A stretch of 64,000 bases of DNA from Allacma fusca (lineage: Eukaryota > Arthropoda > Collembola > Symphypleona > Sminthuridae): NCBI GenBank assembly GCA_947179485.1, contig OX359249.1:3100001-3164000 (forward strand). The letters run 5' to 3'. The notes under the pieces were generated by a model. That model did no database searches. It had not been told where the DNA came from and saw only the letters and a program-made list of their open reading frames with translations. Positions within the stretch are counted from its first letter, which is position 1. Every line of letters starts with the position of its first letter. Below are positions 44,881 to 55,640 of the stretch, piece by piece. A program made the position numbers and the translations under genes.

Positions 44881-47311
44881 TCTTAAGAGTAATTTCAAGT
44901 CAAATGTAATTATATTTATAGTAACCCAAGTGAGCCACGTAAGATTGCCAATTGCGAGGAAATGGTGACTTACGACATAGTCAATACTAATCAAAAGGGT
45001 ATTTGAAACTATCAGAAGCAAGTCAAGTGGACATTTAGCAAGTATGATTAACTGTACTCACATTAAGTCTATATTAAAAAAAATGTCATGTACTGGAGAA
45101 TAGTTTTTGGGAAGGAACGCCAAAAAAAAAAGATATATTTCAAGGAGAAGAAGAGAAACACTCATGTGAGAGCATCTCAAGAAGGAGGGGATGCTCGAGC
45201 ATGGAACTAATTCCATATTACTACAGGTACCATGTAAAAATGAAAGTTTGGTGTAGGTGAACATGGACGGAGGGAGAACAACGGGTTAGTTGTAGTCGAA
45301 GCTAAAAAGTATTATGATAGTGCACTGAGAGAGGAAACATTGTAGATTCTAGAGAGTATGTATGAACACTAAACACAACACTTTCTTACTAGACAGATTA
45401 GTTTCAGTCTTACTAACAACTATATAGACTCTTAAGCGTTTGTTCCAGGTGTCTACATGTAACTACATATAATTATTATAATTACCCACCTACTTGGTCT
45501 TACCCCGTTTCCGTACGGCACATTTACTCTGTCTTCTAGCCCCAGCTCACCTTGTACGCATCTAATTTACTCCTCTTTTCTACGCACCTTTCACCCAATC
45601 CAATCAAGCCTCACTTCACTTGTTAGGAGCAAAAACCTCTTACTTTACTTCCATCGTCATGTTAGGATGGGTGTGAGGAACCGAGTTATTTCTAAAGGCC
45701 TGAGTGAGTAGATTTTAAATAATGAACAATCAAAAGAAAGGCTAAAATCCAATAGGAGGCTTGAAGGTGTAAAGTATCCTAAGACTAGGTCTCAGAAAGG
45801 TAAAATCCATGCAACTCAACGTGTAGAAACTATAGGGCAGCGCCTTGAAGTGTAAAAACCATAGGGCTACGCCCCGATGCATAAAAACCGACAAGTTTAG
45901 GTCACCAAAAACCAGATTGGAGGACTCAAAACGCGAAGGATAGTTCTCAAAAGTGTGAAAACTCCTAAGGTCAGGGCTCATATTTTTAAAACCTAGAAAG
46001 CTAGGCCTCAAAGTGTAAAAACTAGAAGGCTACGCCTCAAAGTGTAAAAACTAGAAGGCTAGGCCTCAAAGTGTAAAAACTAGAAGGCTAGGCCTCAAAG
46101 TGTAAAAACTAGAAGGCTAGGCCTCAAAGTGTAAAAACTAGAAGGCTAGGCCTCAAGGCGTAACATCTAGAAAGCTGGGCCTCAAAGTGTAAAAACCATA
46201 GAGCTAGGCCTCAATGTATGAAAATCCTGAAATGTAAAAGTGAGTAGCCAACAGAGAGATGATAGGTTTCGCGAGGGTAATTTCAGCCCAGGAATTGAGT
46301 CTCTAAAATCAAACAGGAATGACTCTGTAGTAAAAATGTGAGCCAAGACAGAGCCTCAATGAAATGGTAAAACCGGCGAGAAAGGTGCGAAGAAAAGACA
46401 TGCCAAGGCCTGGTTAGGGCTGGACGGAGACGCGTAAGACCAAGTGAGGTTAGCCACTCTATAAGTAATGACTCGTATACGTTCATGTTCTTTTCTAGTC
46501 TTCGAGATATAATTGAGCTAGTCGTTAACCACACTTGATTGGAGAGTGACCCTTAAATGTTGGTGGAGGGAAGAATACAGTGCGTGAGTTTTGAGGAGTC
46601 ACGTATAATTATATACACAAGACATACAAAACTAATCAGAGTAGGTGAAAGCTACATATATGAATATATATTTTAGGAAATGTTTGATGAAAAGTGAAGG
46701 GGAAGTACATATTGTCCTGTAGACGGTGTACAGGGACCCCCATAACTTTCTCCGGAGTGACTACATTATTATTAATGTGTGTACGACTTACTGAAGCGTA
46801 TACATTGCCAGTTTATCGTGAGACGAACTATTTAACATATGTTAGGTCTTCATGCTAATTACTACATAAATACATAAACTAACTACTTAGCAGTAAGGAA
46901 ACTATATAGTAACGGTAGAGAGAACATTAACCAATGGAATACACACTGGGAAAATCAACTGGCGTGTTCGCTCTGTTCCAAACTACAACGACTGTGATGA
47001 GAGCACGCCTTTGAGATTCACAGTGATCTGCATTATTACACTTAGGACTAACGTTTTACTACTATACATTATATATCGTATTATGTCAATTACGACATCT
47101 ACCTAATATTCTAATATAATTATGCTACATATAATTACATATGTAAGTCAGCACCTTAAACCCAATCGTAGTCCCCCTACCAAGTCTTCTGTGTACATCC
47201 ATATTTGACTCCAGGGTCAAGGCCCGGGTCAAGGGAGCACGTCTCAGGTCATTCCCATATCGCCTTGTTTTCCCACGAGTTTCAAAAAAATCGAATATGA
47301 ATAGCCTCGAT
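44881..47311. other. Non-coding downstream region
   Basis: Apart from the 29-bp array at 45750-46230, this is AT-rich DNA with no recognised exon, element or RNA gene. No clear polyadenylation signal for the zinc-finger gene was settled. Confidence 0.5.
45750..46230 (+). repeat. 29-bp minisatellite with homogeneous core and decayed flanks
   Basis: Four identical 29-base units (from AAAGTGTAAAAACTAGAAGG to CTAGGCCTC) lie at 46039-46067, 46068-46096, 46097-46125 and 46126-46154. One-base to few-base variants occupy 46010-46038, 46155-46183 and 46184-46212. Upstream to about 45750 the same words (GTGTAAAAACC, GGGCTACGCC, CTCAAAAG) continue in ever more diverged form, roughly sixteen units in all. 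Confidence 0.9.
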
Positions 47312-47637
47312 ATACAGTAGTGATTTCTCGCTATAACAACACCTCCCTAGAAGAGTCAATATGATTTTATCTCGGGTCAATTATTCTCATGGGAGGAGGG
47401 AAAATAGCATTGAATTAAATGGAGTAGGTCTTCAAAATTCACAGTACCTATCCGACTATAGTGCTTAGTATTTACATATAACAGCACCTGTGAAAATTTG
47501 ACACAGGGGTTGTATTGGAGGGCTGACAAGAAAAAATGAAAAATAATATTCTGGTAAAGGACATTTTGAGAAAATATTCACATTACGGGCAAGATGCTCT
47601 TCTGAGGGAGGTTTTTATAGCGAGAGGTTTCTTTATT
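47312..47637 (+). mobile_element. Longer MITE-family element, 326 bp
   Basis: The left end TACAGTAGTGATTTCTCGCT leads to ATAACAACACCTCCC. The right end GATGCTCTTCTGAGGGAGGT finishes TTTATAGCGAGAGGTTTC. The interior is longer than in the common copies and contains a second end-like piece (ATAACAGCACCTG near 47480), so it may be composite or closer to a parent element. Confidence 0.58.
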
Positions 47638-48169
47638 TAATTTATTAACGTACATCCGTGCTTTTTAGAATTAATTATTTTATTTTTGAAAAGTCTTAAC
47701 TAAAAGCTACACGAAGCTAGTCTTTTACAAATAACTGCAATGCAATCTTAGTGCATATAAGGCACTGGAAATTCCGTTGTAAGAAACGGGTGAAATCCCT
47801 GATGGTAAAATTCGGTCAAAATAAATTTAAGTGAATTAAAACATGTAGAGTTCAATTTGGATGGCAAAGACACTCAAAAAATCCAAGGCTTGCCTTTTGT
47901 GTACAAAATTTGTCTTACAATTTTCCTATCTAATTATGTATATCTACAAAAATTGCTATAATTATTATTAATTAAGCCGGAGTAAGATCAAGCCCAATCG
48001 TGTCTTGGTATAACGGCCAGTTGAAGTTTCCGGTCAAACTAAAACCACAGACAACAGCTATTCCTGAGCAATGGTGACTTATGTGAGCTGGAAGGAGCTC
48101 CCACTAAACAAGTATCCTCTATACCCAAAATTATAGTCTTTTTATTTACGAACATTCCAAAATGGCAAC

Positions 48170-48480
48170 CTCTTTATAACGTGCGTACGTAAAAGCTGCA
48201 TAGTGCACCCCATCTGTATCTTCTGTATAATGTACCCTGCAAAGTAACGTCTAATTACCTTATAACATACCCCACATTTTAGAAAACTCACTTATAATAT
48301 ATTCCTTAAAAAGGACCTCTCCATAAGGCATCTCCCCAAAGCCAGAGCCTCCATGTAACGGACCCGGACAAGAACACTCTCTTAAAATATGTCATGTGAA
48401 AAGGAAAGTCTCCGTATAACACCCCTAAAAGAGCAACCTCGTTATAACGATCCCCTCCCTAAACCTCCAAGCGTAAAGTA
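48170..48480 (+). repeat. Tandem array of transposon-end-like units
   Basis: Words of the type CCTCTTTATAACGTGCGTAC, TTATAACATACCCC, CTTATAATATATTCC, CTCCATGTAACGGACCC, CTCCGTATAACACCCC and CCTCGTTATAACGATCCCC follow one another every 25-45 bases. Each resembles the subterminal block of pogo/Tigger-like inverted ends. No outer CAGT terminus was found. Confidence 0.6.
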
Positions 48481-48639
48481 CACAGGGTAGTTGAATGAAA
48501 TCACTCGACTGAGTGTGAGTGTCTGTGGGGAAGGGCAATTGAGACGTTAAGACGTTAGAAAGGGACGTTGATAAAAGACTCCGGACAAGCCGTGGACAAT
48601 GGACGGGGACAAGGAGCTGACACTACTAGTCAGAGGCGA

Positions 48640-48775
48640 AGTGGACAGGGAGTGTGGGTGACAATGGAGCCAATCGCTGGTAACAATGGCTGTAAGTGTT
48701 GGTCAGTATGGCTCCAAGAGTTGGTCACAATGGTCCCAAGTGCGTCCATTGTGAATTGTGTGAGGCCAATTGTGT
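48640..48775 (+). repeat. Short decayed tandem repeat, about 30 bp unit
   Basis: Variants of TGGTCACAATGGCTCCAAGT recur four to five times with gaps of 25-35 bases. The open + strand frame across it is probably a by-product of the repeat. Confidence 0.55.
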
Positions 48776-48860
48776 TGACAGGGAAGACGGAGGGAAACCA
48801 AAGTTTTTGGAAGGAGTTTGAGGTTTTGCCCGAAGAGTGTGGATTGAGAGGAAGGTGAGG

Positions 48861-48907
48861 AGAGTGGAGAGTGGAGAGTGGAGAGTGGAGAGTGGAGAGT
48901 GGAGAGG
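48861..48907 (+). repeat. 7-bp microsatellite (AGTGGAG)n
   Basis: Six to seven perfect heptamer units occur in a row. The Leu/Ser/Pro-rich minus-strand frames over it are repeat-derived. Confidence 0.92.
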
Positions 48908-49835
48908 GCTGGGAGAGCACTTGTACCTCGGGCCATTGATATGGTCATAGATTATTAAGAGAGGGCTGTGGACTGTGAGAAGATATTGGGACCATTAAGA
49001 GGACACTCTGAGGCCATTTTGCACCAACTCCCTATCAGGGATTAATTATGTACGAGCCCTGAGGTATTATGTACGAGGATTTCAAGTGGTCATCAGGTGC
49101 TCATGCATTAATTCACATTTTGTGGACAGTTCCTCTCTTTGTCTGGTCCTTTGGACGACTGTCGCCTCGGAATTAGTCCCTCTTCTTCCACTCCCATCAT
49201 TCCCTCTATCATGAGTCCTTCCTTTAAAATTATGCATTTACAATGCTTCGGGTGAGAATCGTCTGTCAAGTATCGATTCCGAACCTCTCCACAACCAAGG
49301 CATTTTCCCTTCCTTTGTCCATAAAAAAAAACTAAATCTCCGCAACGTTCCCAGCCCAGCTCTTCTGAATGTCATGGTCACAACTCCACCATGCAACCCA
49401 AGCTGAGAGCAGTGAAAACTCCTTGTCACGGCTCACCTCCAACGAGCAAAAATTGGCTTGTCTAATGCCATATCCTCATGCACACAAAATAGAGCACTGG
49501 TTCAAATGGGACTTTATAAAAATCTGTATGCATGTACATATTTCCACTCCCTTTACAACGGCGCCCCTCGGAGTAGACCATTTACTTTCTCGAGTACAGT
49601 GTCATCAACTGCTAATCAGGGCTATGGGCATAAATGTCACTAATTATATGTACACGTAATGACTTCATAACAACCAGCACAGTCACAGTACACTCTATAT
49701 TGGGTTCAAATGCAGTAAATCCTTTTTGTAACGAACGACTCTCAGGTGGATCCTGGTAGTAATAGCAATGATTGTCCAATGATTTTATGACATTTTCCAA
49801 GAGAATATTGTAACCCTTACTCTGAGGCCTTCGTG
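48908..49835. other. Non-coding stretch
   Basis: Mixed-composition DNA with no convincing exon or repeat. A CAGTACACTCTATATTGGG word at about 49686 resembles a MITE left end without a partner. Confidence 0.5.
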
Positions 49836-50261
49836 TACAGTTGAGCCGCTTTACAACGTCACCCCGAATTTATACCTACAGGCATTCTCTATAAAAATTG
49901 GTTCCTTTGGAGTGGTATCCTCTTATACAGTTGACATTGTATAGGGCTTCTCTCTCGAAAAGATTAATTGTTATCATGATCCACCCCTTCAAGTCAGTAT
50001 TCCTTTAAAAATTCTATTTAGTTTAAAGGTTGACGCTACAAATTTTGAAGACTAATATTGCACCTTTAATAATGGTACCCTCAATTTTGTAGAAAACCCT
50101 TGTTATTACAGACCCCTCCCAGGCAATACTTATCCTTTTTATAATGGCCTCATAGATTTTTCCCCTTGGAGAAATATTCAAAGTAACTTTTTCGAAACCT
50201 CTTTATAATGGCGGAGTCTGTACATTCCTCGGAGACCGTTGTAAAGGGTTTATGCAGTGTA
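49836..50261 (+). mobile_element. Pogo-like element remnant with repeated end blocks
   Basis: The left end TACAGTTGAGCCGCTTTACA runs into ACGTCACCCC. The right end GACCGTTGTAAAGGGTTTAT finishes GCAGTGTA, an imperfect inverted match. Inside, CTTTATAATGG/CTTTTTATAATGGCC words recur at least four times. It is larger (426 bp) than the common MITE and has no transposase frame, so it is non-autonomous. Confidence 0.55.
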
Positions 50262-50930
50262 GGTTTGGAATGGCTATAAACTGTGATTGATTGGCCTTTC
50301 TTGAGGCTGCTCCATCGTTTGTGGGGTGAAGCCATTATTAAAACCGCGAAGCGGGCCAATTTTTAACCTCCTCATCTCTTTCCCTTGTGTAAGTCTTAGC
50401 TGGTCCTGGGTAGCTCTGGTTTAAGTATAGTACCCCTATCTATACGCCTGGTTGTTCACATATGGCTCCAGACCGCTTTTTATACGAGGAGTGTGTACGA
50501 CGAGCTACAGCCCCGCTCCCCTTTTTTCTCCTCCTTTGTACATTAATGCTATGGGAATGATGAAGGTAGAAAAATACAACGGCCTTTCCTCAACTCCTTT
50601 CTCCGCTGAACCTTGAGTGAGTGAGTGCACTCTCGTTGTAGAACTGCACTCACAAAGCGGGCGCTCATACAGCCTCCACGTAATTACCCTTCCCTTTCGC
50701 ACATTCCCTTCCTCCTTTTTTCTCCTTTTTTCGCTCTCCTCACTCCGTACCATTTCAACTTCCTGACTCCACTCTCACCCACCATGTGACATTTCCCACA
50801 ACCTGGCTCTCCTTTCCTCTACTCCCTCATTTCAAGCCTTATTACATGTTACTCAATTCAGTAGGGTCAACTCTCTTTATAAGAGCAGCCCCTCCAACTC
50901 AAACCAAAATAACAAACTAAGTCCAACCGG
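50262..50930. other. Non-coding stretch with a lone MITE left end
   Basis: A near-consensus left end (CAGTAGGGTCAACTCTCTTT, then ATAAGAGCAGCCCC) begins at 50860 and runs straight into the CAACAAAT-rich block with no right end. The rest is unremarkable. Confidence 0.5.
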
Positions 50931-50934
50931 CAAG

Positions 50935-51300
50935 CAGACCATTCTCTGGACCTATGTAAATAAACAACAAATTTCAACAAAATATCAAAATCTGACAACA
51001 ATCAAATTCCTTTGAAAAAATAAACATTACGCTTTACATCCCATGAACAATAAAACAACAAGTTATGATAAATTACAAGCACACATAATTCACGAATTAT
51101 TTTGGAGGAACAACAAATATCCTGGTAAACACAAACAACTGAGGGCAAAATGTCAAAAATAATTTATTTCCGTTGCAATCAGACAACAAATTAGGGAGAA
51201 CTTTATCCAGCCACAACAAATGTTCCTTACAAATTCAGGTATCAAGCAACAGAATCCATTCTGGTAAATATAATTATATTTTACAAATTAAAACTAACAC
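50935..51300 (+). repeat. CAACAAAT-rich decayed tandem block
   Basis: ACAACAAAT or CAACAAATT recurs about every 35-50 bases (near 50967, 51104, 51186, 51217), together with TCAAAATCTGACAAC-like words. Copies are heavily diverged. Confidence 0.55.
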
Positions 51301-52768
51301 TCACTGGGTCATCAAATAATAAAAGATGAAAAAATAAACATCAAAATTTTCAAACTTTGAAAGATTAGTTGGGTGAAAAGCAAAGATATTGTAAATAACG
51401 GGAAAATTATCGAATTTCCCTCACCACATAACACTCCATTACTAGGATCTGAAGAGAGCAACATGAGACTTCCTTATCCCAGAATAGAAAATAACTAACA
51501 ACAATGGAAGGATTCCAATGTTCAAAAGAGCAAAACGGGGGGAAAGTCAGAGCCCTAAGAAGTTCCATTGACTCAGTCCTATTTACCTGTGCGTTTCGAT
51601 ACTGTATGTATGTACATTGTCTATTGATTTCCACTCCCCTCGATTTACTTAGTCCTGTGAGTGATCAAGCTCCGTGGAGAAGGTGATACTTTGCATATAA
51701 ATAGGGATTTGGGCGCCAGAGGCAAGGCAGAGGACTAGGGGTCTGTGTTACGTTCAATAGGAGACTCCGGCACTTCTCAAGACAGAGGAGTGCGGATTAG
51801 AGGACGGGAGTTAAGGGGGAGAGATGAGTCTTGGAAATAAAGGTGTATGTATGTGGTTGGGAAAGGAATTAAAATGAAAATGATATGGGAGAATAAATTT
51901 GCGAGGACGGAGAAGTTGTAGGAGGAGAAGGAGGAGAAAGTAGAAGACAAGGAATTGGGGGATTTTCAATCGATGGGATGTTGGTGTGTGTGTGTGTGTG
52001 TGTGTGTGTGAGTGAGTGTATGTGTGTATGTGAATGTGAATGTGTGTGGAAGTCTGTGCGCTTGAGAGCAAGTGATTGTAATTCCCATAAAGCATACTAA
52101 TGAAAATCATAGGAAATGAGTGGAAGTAATCCATTTGTCTTGACTAAATCAGGTTTCCCTACACACACGCATATTCCCCAGCTCACCAGCTCCAAACCGC
52201 ACTTCCCAGTCAAGTGAACACGTAGCTCCGCTCCTTAGTATAAGTTAATGGCCAAAAGGTAGCAATTCACGGAGTCGTTTAATTGAGCCGACTTGAGATG
52301 AAACTCTCATGACTCTCCTCACCACGACCCACCCTTCCTTCCTATCTTCTCCTCCAACTCTCCCGCCACCAGTCCTCCAAAGCAATGGAGTCACAGTCAC
52401 AATCCCTCTCCTCCTTCCTATCCCGTAAAATTTGACCCCACTCAATCTCCCCACAACACAGGAGGAAGAATCTCCTTCAAATCTATTCCCCTCGGTAGTG
52501 ACAGCAAAAATTCTCTTCTGATTCTATACTCGGGGAGTTGTGGGGAAACCTGGAGGAGGATGACAACAGGAGGTGTTTTAGCAGGATGGGATGCAGGAGG
52601 ATCACTATAAATGGTCGGAGATTGGAGAGGATTTTAAAAAAAAGATTGATGTAGAGGAAATAGTAAAGGAGTTGTAGGATGGGAGTCTTTGAGGTAATAG
52701 AGGACCACGTCGAGATAATGGATTGTGACACTAGGAAAAGCAGAAGAGGTGTAGGAGGAAGGAGATCC
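51301..52768. other. Non-coding stretch with a (GT)n run
   Basis: (GT)n lies at 51983-52010. The C-rich DNA at 52260-52450 and the AGGA-rich DNA at 52500-52760 have open minus-strand frames that continue the character of the block at 52769-53283. No firm exon. Confidence 0.45.
51983..52010 (+). repeat. (GT)n microsatellite
   Basis: A pure GT run followed by GAGTGAGTGTATGTG variants. The His/Thr-rich minus-strand frame through it is repeat-driven. Confidence 0.92.
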
Positions 52769-53283
52769 TTACAATTGACACGGGCATGTAAGGACGACTT
52801 CCAACCCCTGTAGGAAACCAAGGAGATGGAGTTGAACTGATTGAGGCTGTAGAGGAAGTTTAGACGGAGGAGGACCCCCAACAGGTGTACTAGATGGAGG
52901 AGATGGAATCGGACACTGACCAAGTACAGGACGTTTTGAACCAGGTGGACTTCCAAGTCCAGCAGAAGACAAACGACATAGAGTGGGACATTGAGGAAGT
53001 TGAGGAAGTTTAGAACCAGAACATTTTCCAAGTATCTATAGCATGTAGAAGAACTTTTAAGGACCTAGTAATATGAACTGTCAGAGAGGCGGATGTCGTT
53101 TACAGGTTGTAGATTCCTCAAGTTGAGGGAGGCCAACTGAGATGAAGTTGTGCTAGGAGTAGAAAGATCCAGCAGGTAAATATTCTTAACGTCAATCTTG
53201 ATCCATTGCTCTTTCCAAACTAGGAGGAAGGATTGAAGTTGTAGGATGGGGGATTTGTGAGGACACTCGGAGATTTCCTCTTG
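52769..53283 (-). other. Possible minus-strand coding block, undecided
   Basis: Two adjoining minus frames read like protein. One (53283 down to a stop at 53065) includes LLVWKEQWIKIDVKNIYLLD and STPSTTSSQLASLNLRNLQP. The other (53035-52769) is Pro/Ser/Gln-rich with an echoed GSKLPQLPQ / PSKLPLQPQ pattern. They can be joined in phase 0 by a CCT|GTAAAC donor and a GCTATAG acceptor. Against this, there is no start codon, and the DNA is rich in GAGGAAGTT-type words, so a decayed purine-rich repeat can mimic coding sequence. Confidence 0.27.
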
Positions 53284-53540
53284 TTAATTATTCCTTAGGA
53301 AAGTGATGCCCCGACGTTGATGACTGGGAAATGGAATGACAAGGTTGTAGTTACATTTCACAAAATTAGATATGCATTGCATACATATCTATTGGCGAGT
53401 ACAGTGTCCGTAATACTGGAAGTATAGATATATGAGGCATCCACCACACACAGTCCAGGGCATGGAGAGTGAGGGACAAGTCAGGGAGGAAATAAAATGA
53501 CACGGAGCTCAACTCTCGGTATTTATTCCCATGCGAGAGG

Positions 53541-53589
53541 AGGAGAGAGAGAGAGAGAAGGAACGAGAGAGAGAGAGAGAGAGAGAGAA
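53541..53589 (+). repeat. (GA)n microsatellite
   Basis: Two GA runs are separated by AGGAAC. No MITE terminus is adjacent. Confidence 0.88.
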
Positions 53590-54332
53590 AGCTCGGGAAA
53601 AGTAAAGATGAGGCCTCACATCGGAACTAGTTCCTCGAGTCAAAGTTAAAGTTTGGTTGGAAGGAAGGCGATCTAATCGATAACTTTGACTCAGTCACTC
53701 CTTCAACTCTCTTTCTCTCCGCTCGCTCCTAAACTGCACATTACATTATATTACATAGTCCAGTTGAAATGATGATTATATGTACAAGGGACGTGAGATG
53801 ATATGCCGTGGAAGGTTCCGTGGGGGTCGCTATGGACTCGGCAAGCGCATACACTCCCAAAGTAAAGGGCTATAAATCTCCTCCATACGTACATACATCA
53901 TTGTAGATAATATGAATCCCGTTCAGTTCCACAAAGTTTCCTTTATCAGGAATTTCTCTAATATTTCTATTCCCATTTCGACTCGTCTTATGACTATTTC
54001 CAACCCAGCCCAAACCTGCTCCCTCTCTCTCTCACTTGTCCGCTCTCTCAATACACATCCTTCCACTTCCTCTCCCACTCTGACCCCCCCCCCTCTCTCT
54101 CCTTCTATTTTTCTCTATTTCTCTCCTCCATGCATAAGTAAGCCAATATTGTTGTTTCTCCTTGTCTCTTGCTTTCTCTATCATATACAGTCCACTCTCT
54201 TTATTTCCCAACCCCTGGAATATGTATGAACCCTCTCACTCTTGGATTCTAGACTCTACACAATTAGGACACAAAGAAAATTAAATTCAAGGAAATTAAG
54301 TTCCAATCTACGGTTCAAAAGTCAGTAATCCC
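53590..54332. other. Non-coding stretch with CT-rich DNA
   Basis: CT-rich DNA at 54020-54180 is followed by a MITE left end, TACAGTCCACTCTCTTTATT, starting at 54186, with no clear right end. Confidence 0.5.
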
Positions 54333-54891
54333 TACAGTGCACTCCCTTTATTTTAAGAACGCTGGGACTAGCCCCGGCCTCCTGTAATATACTGTAATAT
54401 AAATAACCCTTACAAGAAAACGTTGTAGTAAATATGTCACAATGTTTTAAAAATCTATAGAGTCCACTTTTTATAGTGTGCTCTTTTTATGACAACACCC
54501 CTGAAAATACAGGAAAGACAGTGACAATGTTCTGTAGATACATTAAAAAACATTGGGGTAACCGGAACTCTATTTTTTTTGAAATCCAAGGACTGTGCTC
54601 CGTGCCGTGCACTCCCTTAATTCCAGCCCTCTATTTCTGAGAGTAGAACACGCCCTTATAGCATTATCTGTAGTAAAATGCAGTATGTCTTCATAATCTC
54701 CATGTGGATTCAGAGTGGACTATAGCTGTAGAGGATTTTCTGGATGTGCATAGGTAGATGATACTCATATATGTAGGTGAACGTATTTTTGTTTAAGATG
54801 ATGTTAATTTTGTCGGACAAAAGGGCATGGAATTTGTACGAGGGGAATTGGGGTTTTGAGGGGTGCTCTAATAGAGAAAGTGTACTTTAGA
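54333..54891 (+). mobile_element. Cluster of decayed MITE ends
   Basis: Left ends start at 54333 (TACAGTGCACTCCCTTTATT), 54474 (TATAGTGTGCTCTTTTTATG, then ACAACACCCC) and 54604 (GCCGTGCACTCCCTTAATTC). One right end, GGGTGCTCTAATAGAGAAAG then TGTACTTTA, closes at about 54890 and probably pairs with 54604. Two or three nested or truncated copies are likely. Confidence 0.5.
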
Positions 54892-55276
54892 GAGCTCTAC
54901 TAGTGCCAATCGAATTTTTCCCATGCAATATGTCTGCTGTATGTATATTGTGAGGAGGGCAATTTTGCTCTTTCTTCCATATTTGCCTCATTTGTTCTAC
55001 TCGAGAAGAGCAGACTGGCCGGTCGTTGTTTTGTGTGTGGAGTCTCGTACCTTCTTGTTGTTGGGAGTCTAAGGTTGAGGCACGGTATGTGGAGGTTCCC
55101 TCGCCTTCTTTCCTATACACTCTCTACTACCAGGTACATGTGACAAGGAGTGGAAGTGATGTGCGTAATCTCGTGTCTTTATCTCTGCCAACTTCTCCCG
55201 AGCAGCATTTGACTAAGATGAGTAGCGTTCTTGTTGATAGTTCCTGCGTCCTCATATGCCAAGCCTGCTGTCCCTC

Positions 55277-55313
<37 letters not shown>

Positions 55314-55430
55314 ATCCTGTCCTATTGCATACGCTCAAACTTCTCTAAGCACTAACACGTTTAACTTCTTCCATCTCCCTCTTTCCAATGCGTCTCTTCC
55401 AGCAGCCATACATAATTACAGCGTTGGTAG
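54892..55430. other. Non-coding or undecided stretch
   Basis: Both strands have open frames over 54900-55270, including a minus frame with the string RVEQMRQIWKKEQNCPPHNI, but no start or splice pattern singles one out. (CT)n lies at 55281-55309. Confidence 0.4.
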
Positions 55431-55640
55431 ACACGCCTGTACATACCTATTTACTACACACAATGCAGTTACATATTGACTACACACAAATGCAGTTGCA
55501 TATTTATTACGCTTATGTGTCCCTGCATATTTCCTACACACTGGTCTCCTACACTGTCAACGTAAATCCTTCCATATGTAGTATACAGATATGTACTTAC
55601 CTACAAACTCACTACACACATCCGGATGTCCGCTAGTTCC
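55430..55640 (+). repeat. Decayed tandem repeat, about 35 bp unit
   Basis: CTACACACAA/ACTACACACA followed by TGCAGTTACATATT-like words recurs about five times (near 55454, 55480, 55530, 55611). The + frame over it repeats MQLHIxYxx, which is repeat-derived. Confidence 0.6.

Noticed and set aside
48568-48920. 96-codon frames on both strands near 48.6-48.9 kb
   Set aside because: They cover a 30-base decayed repeat and a 7-base microsatellite, and both strands are open.
55026-55355. 109-codon + frame at 55.0-55.4 kb
   Set aside because: It runs into a (CT)n tract and the minus strand is equally open. No splice or start signal favours it.
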